A stretch of 64,000 nt of DNA. Source: Christensenella sp. UBA7703 (GTDB lineage Bacteria > Bacillota > Clostridia > Christensenellales > CAG-138). Positions 7,835-16,221 of this stretch are shown here, piece by piece; positions within the stretch are counted from its first letter, which is position 1, and each line of letters starts with the position of its first letter. Under the pieces are notes generated by a model. It searched no databases and was not told where the DNA came from. It saw only the letters and a list, made by a program, of their open reading frames with translations. The translations under genes were made by a program, and so were the position numbers. Location of the stretch: contig DLGD01000033.1 of the NCBI GenBank assembly GCA_002482505.1, forward strand, positions 83,666 to 147,665. The letters run 5' to 3'.

Positions 7835-10078
7835 TCATTTCGTTTGCAATGCAGCGGCAACCGCTGCCTGACCGTAGCTGATGCCGCCGTCGTTACAGGG
7901 TACCAAACGGTTGATAAGCACGGAGAATCCTGCTTGTGTCAATTCGGAATGACACAGCGAGAGCAATAATTCATTCTGAAAACACCCGCCGGAAAGCGCG
8001 ATCGTGCTACAGCCCGTTTCGCGCCGATGTTCGGCTGCGGTGTCCAACAGCAGCTTTGCCAAAGAACGATGAAAGCGCATGCTGATCTTTTCCGCGGGAA
8101 CACCCTTTGCGGCATCCAGTATAGCGTGTTTGATCACAGGACGCCAGTCGTAAATCCAACCGTCCTGCTCGTGCTTGAGATCAAACCGATATGTTTCCTG
8201 CTCAGATGCATCGGCAATCTGCTCCAGCAGGATCGCCGCCTGCCCTTCAAACGAGACCGTCTCGCGAAGATTGCAGATTGCGGCTACCGCGTCAAAGAGC
8301 CTGCCCATACTGGTGGTCTGCGGTGCGTTTAGCCCTGCGTCCGAGGCTTGCAAGAGTAACCTTGCTTCTGCTGCGCGGGAAGGAAAAAGGCTTAGCGCCT
8401 CCGCGCGGCCAAGCGCGATCTCTGCGACGCTCAATGCAATGCGCCAAGGCTCACGCACCGCAGATTCACCGCCGAAGAGACGAAACGGCAGGATGTGCCC
8501 GATGCGTTCGCTCTGCGCAACGTTACCAAACAGCGTTTCGCCGCCCCAAATCGTGCCGTCGGTGCCATAGCCCGTACCATCCCAGATGAAGCCGAGTGCA
8601 GGAGAATCGACATCGTGTTCCGCGAGTACGGAGGCAAAATGCGCATGATGATGCTGCACCGCGAGCAAAGGCAACCCGCTTTTGTGGGCAAGCCGTGTGC
8701 TGACATAGTCTGGATGCAGGTCGCAGACGACCATCTCCGGCTGAATGGAAAAGAGGCGCTGCATGGAGGCGATTTCGCGCAGATATTCGGCTTCGGTCTC
8801 CGGATCGTCCAGATCGCCGACATGAGAACTCAAAAACGCCTGCTCCTTGCGTACCAGGCAGAATGTATTTTTCTGCTGCGCGCCCATTGCAAGAATAGGA
8901 CGCGCGCCGCCCTTGAGCGGCAACGGCTCCGGCGCCCAGCCGCGCGCGCGGCGGAGCGGACGCGCAGAGCCAAGACTCACAATAAACACGCTGTCGTCTA
9001 CGCGCCGTACGATCGGGCGGTTGTGCGTCAGAATCGCGTCCGCAAGCGAAGCAAGCGCGGAGGGGATCGCGTTATCGTGATAGAGCATCGGGCAATCGGA
9101 AATATTGCCGCTTGTGAGTACGAGCGCGGGAGTTGCTTCGAGAAGAAGACAATGCAGAGGGGTATACGGCAACATCACACCGAGCCTGCGGTTCCCCGGC
9201 GCAACGGAAGGGGCAAGCAGGGCTTCGCTGTGTGTTTGCAAGAGTACAATCGGCTTTTGCGGGCTGGTCAGCAGCGCTCTTTCTTCATCCGAAACGATGC
9301 AATAACGTTCCACCTCGTCCAGACTCCGCAGCATGAGCGCAAACGGTTTTTCATAGCGCTGTTTTCGCGCGCGGAGCTGGTTTACGGCGGATTCGTTTGT
9401 CGCATCACAAGCAAGGTGAAAACCGCCGATTCCCTTGACGGCGACGATTTTACCCGAGCGGATGAATGCAGCAAAGAGATCGACCGGATCGCCTTTTTGC
9501 TCCACGCCGTCAACAAGGAAGGAAAGCCTCGGCCCGCAGACAGCGCAAGCGTTCGGCTGCGCGTGAAAGCGTCGATCCAGAGGGTTTTCATATTCGTGTT
9601 GACAGGGAGGGCACTGAACAAACCCCGCCATACTCGTATTCACGCGGTCATAAGGGACATCGTTCACAATCGAAAATCTTGGCCCGCAGTTGGTACAGTT
9701 GATAAACGGATAACGGTATCTCCGGTCGTTTGCGGAAAACAGCTCCCGCTTGCAATCGTCACAAATGCCGATATCCGGGGAGACCAGTGCGCTTTTTTCG
9801 CCGCTGCTGCTCTGCCGGATTGAAAACCCTTGTTCGCGGGTTACGGGAATCTCACTGCGCTCCACATCGGTTATGCGGGAGAGAGGAGGAGGGGTTGTTT
9901 GGAGTACGGTAAAAAACGCCTCACAATCAGCAAGGCTTCCTTCAACCTCCAGATAGACGCCAAAGCTCGTATTTTTTACAAATCCTGAAAGATTGTGTGC
10001 AATCGCTTCCCTGTATAGAAACGGGCGAAAACCAACACCCTGAACAATCCCCCGGACTTGCGCGCGAAATCGAATCAT
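7835..10078 (-). CDS. hypF: carbamoyltransferase HypF
   Basis: A 747-residue enzyme that makes carbamoyl-adenylate from carbamoyl phosphate and transfers the carbamoyl group to the C-terminal cysteine of HypE. Domains in order: acylphosphatase-like (RGIVQGVGFRPF, residues 1-90), two CxxC-x18-CxxC zinc fingers (starting CDDCKREL and CPPCQHEY), a YrdC-like domain, and a Kae1-like domain with VQHHHAHFASVLAEH and WDGTGYGTDGTIWGGE. I use the ATG at 10078, which has a GAGGGA site five bases upstream and starts directly at the acylphosphatase fold. A longer in-frame reading adds 13 unrelated residues. hypA and hypB are not in the window. Confidence 0.95.
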   Translation of the reverse strand: MIRFRAQVRGIVQGVGFRPFLYREAIAHNLSGFVKNTSFGVYLEVEGSLADCEAFFTVLQTTPPPLSRITDVERSEIPVTREQGFSIRQSSSGEKSALVSPDIGICDDCKRELFSANDRRYRYPFINCTNCGPRFSIVNDVPYDRVNTSMAGFVQCPPCQHEYENPLDRRFHAQPNACAVCGPRLSFLVDGVEQKGDPVDLFAAFIRSGKIVAVKGIGGFHLACDATNESAVNQLRARKQRYEKPFALMLRSLDEVERYCIVSDEERALLTSPQKPIVLLQTHSEALLAPSVAPGNRRLGVMLPYTPLHCLLLEATPALVLTSGNISDCPMLYHDNAIPSALASLADAILTHNRPIVRRVDDSVFIVSLGSARPLRRARGWAPEPLPLKGGARPILAMGAQQKNTFCLVRKEQAFLSSHVGDLDDPETEAEYLREIASMQRLFSIQPEMVVCDLHPDYVSTRLAHKSGLPLLAVQHHHAHFASVLAEHDVDSPALGFIWDGTGYGTDGTIWGGETLFGNVAQSERIGHILPFRLFGGESAVREPWRIALSVAEIALGRAEALSLFPSRAAEARLLLQASDAGLNAPQTTSMGRLFDAVAAICNLRETVSFEGQAAILLEQIADASEQETYRFDLKHEQDGWIYDWRPVIKHAILDAAKGVPAEKISMRFHRSLAKLLLDTAAEHRRETGCSTIALSGGCFQNELLLSLCHSELTQAGFSVLINRLVPCNDGGISYGQAAVAAALQTK

Positions 10079-10107
10079 ACTTTCCCTCAAAGTGCTTACT
10101 CGCGAAC

Positions 10108-10137
10108 ATGATAGCACTTGCCTGCATCATCGGACAA
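10108..10137 (-). promoter_or_regulatory. candidate promoter of hypFCDE
   Basis: On the minus strand, TTGTCC at 10137-10132, an 18-base spacer and TATCAT at 10113-10108 lie about 30 bases before the hypF start. The match is moderate. It would let hypFCDE be transcribed independently of the glycosyltransferase gene that ends 67 bases upstream. Confidence 0.35.
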
Positions 10138-10145
10138 GCATACAT

Positions 10146-11567
10146 TTATTTATTGTCGTTTGAGAAACCTTTACGCTGCAACTCGCCCCAACGATGCTTG
10201 TTTTTTCGGAATCCAAATGTCGCCATGACCTTATAGACCGTATTGAGCTGGCGATATCCAAAGTTATCGATGAACGAATAGAAAAACAACTGGAGCAACT
10301 GCTTGATGTCCGGATATTTTTTGAATGTGTTTTCTTCCAGAAGCAGCGCGCCAACGGAGAGAATCGTGCCATACAAGACAGCGACGAGGAAAAACGAAAT
10401 CATGAACCAAAAATCGACAACGCCTAGTAAAAATGAGATCGGAATGAACACGTATCCGAATGTCTCGATGATTGGGCCTGCGAGCTCGAAAATCCAGTAG
10501 TACGGCAGGCATACCATGCCGATCAGGCCGTATTTCCGGTTAAACAGCATGCTTTTATGGCGCAGCAGCGTGTCGATCAAGCCGATGTGCCAGCGCTTTC
10601 GCTGCTTCTTGAGATCCGAAAGCCGTTCCGGCGGCTGGGTCCAACAGATGGGATCCGGCAAAAAACGCACGCTGTATTTGCGCTTCTTATCGTGCATCAG
10701 CTGATGCAGCTTGACGACGAGCTCCATGTCTTCGCCAACGCAGTTGCGTGTGTAGCCGCCCGCCTCTACGACGGCGGCTTTGTTAAACGCACCAAACGCG
10801 CCGGAGATAATCAACAGCATGCCCATTACGTCAAACCCGATGCGGCCGGTGAGGAAGGCGCGCAGATACTCCGTTGTTTGGAGCGCAACGATAGGATTTT
10901 TTGATAATCCAACCTCTTTCATCTGGCCGTCGACAATCTCGCAGCCGCTTCCGATGCGAACGATGCCGCCCACCGCGATACAGGTTGGATCGCTGACAAA
11001 CGAATAGATGATCTTGATGAGCGAGCTTTTCTCAAGGATCGAATCCGCATCGATCGTTACGATGATCGGATAGGAGGCAACATTGATGCCGGCGTTGAGC
11101 GCGTCCGCCTTTCCGCCGTTTTTCTTGTTAAGTACGACCAGCTTTTCATCGACCGCGGAACGGTAGATTTCGACAATCTCTTCTGTCTGGAGTGATTTTT
11201 TATACGGCTGCTGAAACGGAAGCAGTTCGTATGTGTCGATGAGGAGTTGAAGTGTGTCGTCCTTCGAGCCGTCGTTGATGACGATGACCTCATACTCCGG
11301 AAAATCGAGCGAAAGAAGGTTTCGAACCGAATCCACAATCGTGGCAGATTCGTTATATGCAGGAACCAGAAGCGAAATCGGAACCATATGATCCGAATCC
11401 AGAAAGCGCCTGTAATCGATATATCGAAGCGAGCGCACATAGCGGCGCAAGCCGATGGAAGCGGAGATCAGCTGGATCAAATAGATCGTACTGACTGTGA
11501 TCACATAAAAAAGAGAAAAATAGTTGATACCGAGCACGATGTGATAAAGAACGTCTCGAACGGTCAC
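10146..11567 (-). CDS. processive family 2 glycosyltransferase
   Basis: A 473-residue membrane GT2 of the cellulose/hyaluronan/PgaC type. One helix (about residues 10-35) precedes a cytosolic catalytic domain with VPAYNE, VINDGSKDDT, the metal-binding TIDADS (DAD about 173-175), the acceptor-side NCVGEDMEL and the processivity motif QRKRWHIG near 325. Three or more helices follow. It should polymerise a nucleotide sugar and export the chain through its own channel; the sugar cannot be told from sequence. The start is GTG directly after the TAA of the HEAT-repeat gene, so the two are translationally linked. Last gene of a three-gene leftward operon. Confidence 0.85.
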   Translation of the reverse strand: MTVRDVLYHIVLGINYFSLFYVITVSTIYLIQLISASIGLRRYVRSLRYIDYRRFLDSDHMVPISLLVPAYNESATIVDSVRNLLSLDFPEYEVIVINDGSKDDTLQLLIDTYELLPFQQPYKKSLQTEEIVEIYRSAVDEKLVVLNKKNGGKADALNAGINVASYPIIVTIDADSILEKSSLIKIIYSFVSDPTCIAVGGIVRIGSGCEIVDGQMKEVGLSKNPIVALQTTEYLRAFLTGRIGFDVMGMLLIISGAFGAFNKAAVVEAGGYTRNCVGEDMELVVKLHQLMHDKKRKYSVRFLPDPICWTQPPERLSDLKKQRKRWHIGLIDTLLRHKSMLFNRKYGLIGMVCLPYYWIFELAGPIIETFGYVFIPISFLLGVVDFWFMISFFLVAVLYGTILSVGALLLEENTFKKYPDIKQLLQLFFYSFIDNFGYRQLNTVYKVMATFGFRKNKHRWGELQRKGFSNDNK

Positions 11568-12677
11568 TTAGGCCACCACCTTCCGATTGCGCAGCGCTTG
11601 CTTATTCAACGCAAAATGAATCATTTCCAGCGCATAGCGGTCATCTCTTGCTTCAGTTTTTCGAATGATCTCGTCGACATCGCTGCTGAGAATCAGCGAT
11701 TCTGCGGCGCGATAGCGCACCCACCATGCGCGATCACAAAGCAGGTCGATTAAAGTATGCGCGTTTTTATCCACGCCAAATGAGGCAAGAGCCGTTGCAA
11801 CGATTGCACGCAACTCCCATTCTTTGCTTTGCGCCATGGCAAGAATGGATGGATAAGCAGGCAGATAGGCAAGCTGACCGAGCGTGCGGGCTGCATCAAT
11901 CTGCATATTCAGCTGTGAACTGCTGAGCAGCGGCAGCACCGTGTCCGCAAGGGAGAGATAATTATTTTCCCCAATCGCCTTGACGCAGGTTCGGCGGATG
12001 TATTGATCCGCGGCTGTGTTGACCAGCTTTTTGCAAAGGTCTTCGCGATCACCTTGATATACCGTAAAAAGTTCCTCCAAAGTTCGAAACGAAAGGACAG
12101 ATGCGATGGAACTATCGCGACAGATGGAGATCAATGCGGTCTCCGCGCCAAGCAGACAAAGCGAAAGCAACCCGATGTTTTGCATGTGTGCGTTTGTGCG
12201 ATGTGCGTAGATTTGCTGAACAATATCGGGTACATATTGATTCAACCCCAGCGTCCCGACCAGCTTGATGACAAGGATAACGGAATCAACCCGGCCAAAA
12301 CCAAACTGCTGGCAGAGATATTTTGAATACCATTCGCCGCCGATCTCACGGCGTAAAACCGAAAGATCGCCCGATTTGAGTTCATCCGCCGTTTCAGAGA
12401 TTACGAGAAGGCCGCGCAGAGAACGGATTCCGGGGATCTCGGAGATTGACCGCACACAACCGCCTTCCTGACGAATGATCTCGTAGAGTTTGTCTTTGAG
12501 CCTTTTTGCGGCAGCTTCGCCGGAAATCAGGCACATGAGCTGTTCGCGCATTGCTTGAATGCGCTTGCTCTTGATCGAGTTTGTCATGTGAAGTGCTAGC
12601 AGCAGCAAAGTAAACAACACGAGCACGCTCGCCATGACGTAGATCAACCAGTTGACGACAGCTTGAATAATGATCAA
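11568..12677 (-). CDS. membrane-anchored HEAT-repeat protein
   Basis: A 369-residue protein with an N-terminal membrane helix (LIYVMASVLVLFTLLLLAL) followed by alpha-helical repeats of HEAT/armadillo type. Examples are the runs around LPLLSSSQLNMQIDAARTLG and SKEWELRAIVATALASFGVD. I chose the TTG at 12677 because AAAGGAG sits nine bases upstream; an earlier in-frame TTG at 12740 has no such site. HEAT repeats usually bind proteins, so a scaffold for the glycosyltransferase encoded immediately after it is a reasonable inference. No enzymatic motif is visible. Confidence 0.75.
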   Translation of the reverse strand: MIIIQAVVNWLIYVMASVLVLFTLLLLALHMTNSIKSKRIQAMREQLMCLISGEAAAKRLKDKLYEIIRQEGGCVRSISEIPGIRSLRGLLVISETADELKSGDLSVLRREIGGEWYSKYLCQQFGFGRVDSVILVIKLVGTLGLNQYVPDIVQQIYAHRTNAHMQNIGLLSLCLLGAETALISICRDSSIASVLSFRTLEELFTVYQGDREDLCKKLVNTAADQYIRRTCVKAIGENNYLSLADTVLPLLSSSQLNMQIDAARTLGQLAYLPAYPSILAMAQSKEWELRAIVATALASFGVDKNAHTLIDLLCDRAWWVRYRAAESLILSSDVDEIIRKTEARDDRYALEMIHFALNKQALRNRKVVA

Positions 12678-12769
12678 GGGGTCAAGCTCCTTTCTATTCC
12701 ACTTTAAAAATTCTCGATGAACTGAAAAACAAGAGGACAATGCATGTGTTTTCCGAGCGTGACGAAAAA

Positions 12770-14944
12770 TTACGGAAGCGTGCTGAAATACTCCTGCACG
12801 ATGGCGTAGTTTTTTTTCAGACGCTCATGATAGGTGGGAAGATCCCAACTCTCCCAGCGGTATTCGCCAAACGGCACAGAGTTAACCGGATTGTCCACAT
12901 AGACGCTAAAGTAGAACGCGTCTGTACTTTGACCCGTGATTGCGCCGGATTGGTTCCAGTCGGCGATGATGTTCTTTGTACCGGGGTCTCGAACATTGAA
13001 CAACATCCAGGGGATTCGCACTTCAATTGCGGTTTCGCCGATATAAAAATCGGAAAGCGAATGGAATGCTGCATTGTTTGGATCGGAGATTCCGTAGGTT
13101 AAGTGACCCGCGTCAAACTTGGAAAACGGGATGGATTCGCCCGTTTCCGGCAACACCAGCGCGCGGCTGAGCGCGGCATAGATTGGCACGAACGCGCCGG
13201 AGTTTTTTTCTGTTTGATGCTCGATCGGGTCGACGAGAGAAGTTTGTACTGCGTATTGATATTGAAACACATCATAATACGGATCGACCAACATCGTGCT
13301 GTTATCCGGACCGTTGAGAACGATTAAGAAATCGGCAGCGCGATCAAATTTGGCGCCCTGATAGGACAGATTGCCTTGGTTTGGAATGGTGTCCGCCGCA
13401 ATCATGATTGGTTTTGTCAGAAAAGACGCATCGTTTGGTTGAACCAGGAAATAAAGGTATGCTTCATCACTTTTGACAGAAAGGGTGAACGAAGCATTTA
13501 CGATCTGATCCTGCACGGACCAATCATCAACAGCGCCATCGATGCGAACGGCGAGGGATTCTCCCGGATCAAACGAGAGAAGACCAAAGGATTTTTCCGG
13601 GCTTTCCACATTGTGCCAGTAAGGCCTGCGCTCCGTCTCCTCCTGATCTTTCGTGTTCCAGGTGCGCTTGAACCATTCGTCTTGCCAGGAAAATATGAGT
13701 CCGCCCATACAATCTGTTTCGCGGATATCCTTCATCAGAGAGACGAGCATCGCCCCCTGTACCGATTCTTCGACATGCCCCTGATTGAACCCGGAGATGG
13801 CATTTTTATGCGTCATCCCGCGGGAGGATGGAATGCCGAACTCGGCAATCAGCACGGGCATGGTGTGATAGGCATTGAGCTCGGTCAGGTAGGCGCGGTA
13901 GGTATCCGGCTGTTCCGCAGTTAGATATTTCTGCTCGTAACTCATAAAATCCGGATAATAAGGATAAACATGGTACGAAGCAAAGAAGCCGGCAGTATAC
14001 GCGTCTGTCGCCTTGATGTGCTCTACATCCACACTCACGGCATCTTCCATACTCGGGTTTGGTTCGCCGGGATGGGAAAGAGGATCGGTTGTCACCCAGT
14101 TGGTAATTGCGATTGGTCGCTGGACGTGATAATTGCTTTCCTCATACGCAATCATGAGTTCCTGGGTTTGCGCAAGAAACACTTCAAAAGGCGAGGCTTC
14201 GCTGGTTACGACATAAGTTCCCTGGAAGGTCGTCTTCTCTGCGTTTTTTTCGTTTGTGCTCAGAACAAAATCCGCAGAGAACTCGATGCCGGGCAGATAG
14301 CCGATGACGTATTGTGATACATCGGCGGTATAGGTTCCGCCTGCGTTACCGGGCAGTTTTTCTACGGTTGCATGTCCATGGATGATATCGATCGTGTTTT
14401 TGAGATCGCGCTGGAATATTTCGTTCAGGTCGGGGTTGAAGGCATCCAGATACGTTTCGATGAGGGATTCATTCATGTAGATGCCCTGAAGCAGATAAAG
14501 CGGTTGCGAAGCGGTACGATTATACGTAAGCAGTGCCTGATAAAACTCCGGCATCTGCGGGACATAAACACGAATCGTATTGGCGTACATTTCGCCGATT
14601 TGCTGGAACCAACGCAGGTAATCAGATTCCGGGATGCCGAACTCACCGGGCCAAAACCCCGGCTTTGCCGCGCCGATATCAACGCCTTTTACAAAGAAAG
14701 GCGAGAAGGTTCCATCCATTGTGCGGACAAGAAAGGTTTTTCCTTCCACACGCGAAACAGGGCCTTGATAGCTGATTTCGGGTGTTGGGGAAGGGCTGGG
14801 TGGCAGTGTTTGCGTATTTGCGCCTTTCGTTTTTTGAGGCGCGTCAAGGACCGCCGGCTGACTTTTGCAGGCGAACAGAAGCATACACCCCGCCATCAGA
14901 AAAAGCGTAAGCAGGCCATGAAGCAAGTTTCGCAGTTTGATCAT
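12770..14944 (-). CDS. glycosidase-like surface lipoprotein with CBM9-like tail
   Basis: A 724-residue lipoprotein with signal peptide and lipobox LLFAC near residue 26, then a proline/serine/threonine linker. Residues about 65-440 resemble a (beta/alpha)8 glycoside hydrolase of the cellulase superfamily: NTIRVYVPQ on an early strand and MPVLIAEFGIPSSRG, whose glutamate fits the strand-7 nucleophile. The strand-4 position usually occupied by Asn-Glu reads TNWVTTDPL here, so the acid/base is not obvious. Residues about 470-720 begin RIDGAVDDWSVQDQ and look like a CBM9/DOMON-like beta-sandwich. First gene of the operon with the HEAT protein and glycosyltransferase, suggesting a role in processing the polymer they make. 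Confidence 0.7.
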   Translation of the reverse strand: MIKLRNLLHGLLTLFLMAGCMLLFACKSQPAVLDAPQKTKGANTQTLPPSPSPTPEISYQGPVSRVEGKTFLVRTMDGTFSPFFVKGVDIGAAKPGFWPGEFGIPESDYLRWFQQIGEMYANTIRVYVPQMPEFYQALLTYNRTASQPLYLLQGIYMNESLIETYLDAFNPDLNEIFQRDLKNTIDIIHGHATVEKLPGNAGGTYTADVSQYVIGYLPGIEFSADFVLSTNEKNAEKTTFQGTYVVTSEASPFEVFLAQTQELMIAYEESNYHVQRPIAITNWVTTDPLSHPGEPNPSMEDAVSVDVEHIKATDAYTAGFFASYHVYPYYPDFMSYEQKYLTAEQPDTYRAYLTELNAYHTMPVLIAEFGIPSSRGMTHKNAISGFNQGHVEESVQGAMLVSLMKDIRETDCMGGLIFSWQDEWFKRTWNTKDQEETERRPYWHNVESPEKSFGLLSFDPGESLAVRIDGAVDDWSVQDQIVNASFTLSVKSDEAYLYFLVQPNDASFLTKPIMIAADTIPNQGNLSYQGAKFDRAADFLIVLNGPDNSTMLVDPYYDVFQYQYAVQTSLVDPIEHQTEKNSGAFVPIYAALSRALVLPETGESIPFSKFDAGHLTYGISDPNNAAFHSLSDFYIGETAIEVRIPWMLFNVRDPGTKNIIADWNQSGAITGQSTDAFYFSVYVDNPVNSVPFGEYRWESWDLPTYHERLKKNYAIVQEYFSTLP

Positions 14945-15070
14945 ATAGACTCCTTGCCGGTTTGCTTGTGTGGGAGCGTCGCCGTCCGCCTTGGCGCAGC
15001 ACAGGCGAGCCTTTCTTGCTGAGCCGAGGGAAAAGCACGCGACACATTTGTGAAGAAGAAAACAGAATCA

Positions 15071-15114
15071 ATAGAATATAGTTCAATTCTATGTGTGCGC
15101 GTAATTTCCGTCAA
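15071..15114 (-). promoter_or_regulatory. promoter with overlapping inverted repeat, exopolysaccharide-like operon
   Basis: Minus strand: TTGACG at 15114-15109, 17-base spacer, TAGAAT at 15091-15086. An inverted repeat ATAGAAT (15071-15077) / ATTCTAT (15086-15092) overlaps the -10 box and could be an operator. The leader would be about 135 bases. The gene-free stretch 14945 to 15309 contains this promoter, an AT-rich segment and a weak hairpin near 15281-15300 after the SpoIIP-like gene; I see nothing else. Confidence 0.6.
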
Positions 15115-15309
15115 TGTGGATTTTTACATTGCTGGAATATGAAAGAGACCATCTGCTTTGTATGTTGAGAGGTGAATTTAGATTGAAAGGGTTGAAATTC
15201 GGTTTTTGGTTTTCGCTGTAAGCTGTGATCGCGTCGTTTTAATAAAAATGAAATGGGAGAAGCTGTTGATTTTTAAATATCCTCTCCTGCCACAGCGGAG
15301 AAAAGAGCG

Positions 15310-16221
15310 TTAATTCGTCTTGCTGAAACAAACGAATTCCAACGCGTCCGCAAGATACGGCACGGTGTTAAGCGCGGCTTCCAACGTGTCCGCATTTGTG
15401 CCGATCTCCGCAAGAAGACAGAGTCCCATATGCTGATTAAACCGCCCGCCCTTCAGGCGGATCGGCTTGACCAAATCCGGCTGTTCTTCCGCGATTGCTG
15501 TGGTTAACGAAAGAGCGAAGGTATAGTTGTTTTTCCAGTCCGGCAAAGCGTCATACTCGCCTTCATATGTGCCGATGCCGGTACCCACGACGAAGAACAG
15601 TTTTGCATGGGGTACGGTATCGATCAGGATCGTGTTTTCGGAGCGCCCGCGCTGATTGCTCGAGTTTCGGTGCAGATCGATATATAGATCGATGTCCTCA
15701 TATTTTTGCATCAATTGGAGTGATCTGGAATATGCACTGTTGATGTCCTCGCCCTCAACATCGCTTGTGTCATGTATGACCGTAAACCCACGCTGTTCCA
15801 GCGCTTTTTGGAGCGCATTGCCGACTGCAATGATGTTATACCGTGTGTTCTTCGTACGACCCCGCTCGGTCTCCACATAGCTGCCTTCTTCCGTGAGCAG
15901 ATATGATTCCGTTGCATGCGTATGATAGATCAGCACGACCGGCTTGTGGTCAAACGGAAAAGAAGCTGGGCTGAACTGCGCGGCGATGTCGCTTCGAAGT
16001 GTGATATCGCCGTCTTCGTCAATCATCATCTCCGGCACAGGCGTCGGGGAAGCTGTCGGAGTTGGGGCTCGGGTTACGATGACAACAGGGGTGTTTTCAG
16101 GGATTGCGCCGGTCTCGGACGGTTCCGGCTCAGTTGCGCCGGAGCAACCGCTCAGGAGCAGGAGCACAAAACAGGAGAGAAAGAGAATGCGATGTTTTTG
16201 TAACTTAGAAATGGGCTTCAT
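15310..16221 (-). CDS. SpoIIP-like N-acetylmuramoyl-L-alanine amidase lipoprotein
   Basis: A 303-residue SpoIIP-family protein. The family cleaves peptide stems from peptidoglycan and acts in engulfment during sporulation. Conserved blocks are VVLIYHTHATESY (His100 and His102), IDLHRNSSNQRG near 182 and LAEIGTNADTLEAAL near the C-terminus. Unlike classical SpoIIP it has a lipobox (LLSGC, Cys26) and a proline/threonine linker instead of a long membrane-anchored N-terminus. It overlaps the upstream histidine kinase by four bases, so it belongs to a two-component operon and not to a gpr-spoIIP sporulation operon. A vegetative wall-remodelling role under signal control is likely. Confidence 0.85.
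   Translation of the reverse strand: MKPISKLQKHRILFLSCFVLLLLSGCSGATEPEPSETGAIPENTPVVIVTRAPTPTASPTPVPEMMIDEDGDITLRSDIAAQFSPASFPFDHKPVVLIYHTHATESYLLTEEGSYVETERGRTKNTRYNIIAVGNALQKALEQRGFTVIHDTSDVEGEDINSAYSRSLQLMQKYEDIDLYIDLHRNSSNQRGRSENTILIDTVPHAKLFFVVGTGIGTYEGEYDALPDWKNNYTFALSLTTAIAEEQPDLVKPIRLKGGRFNQHMGLCLLAEIGTNADTLEAALNTVPYLADALEFVCFSKTN

Noticed and set aside
8495..9823. 442-codon frame antisense to hypF
   Set aside because: Mirror frame in GC-rich coding DNA; hypF on the other strand has all its motifs.
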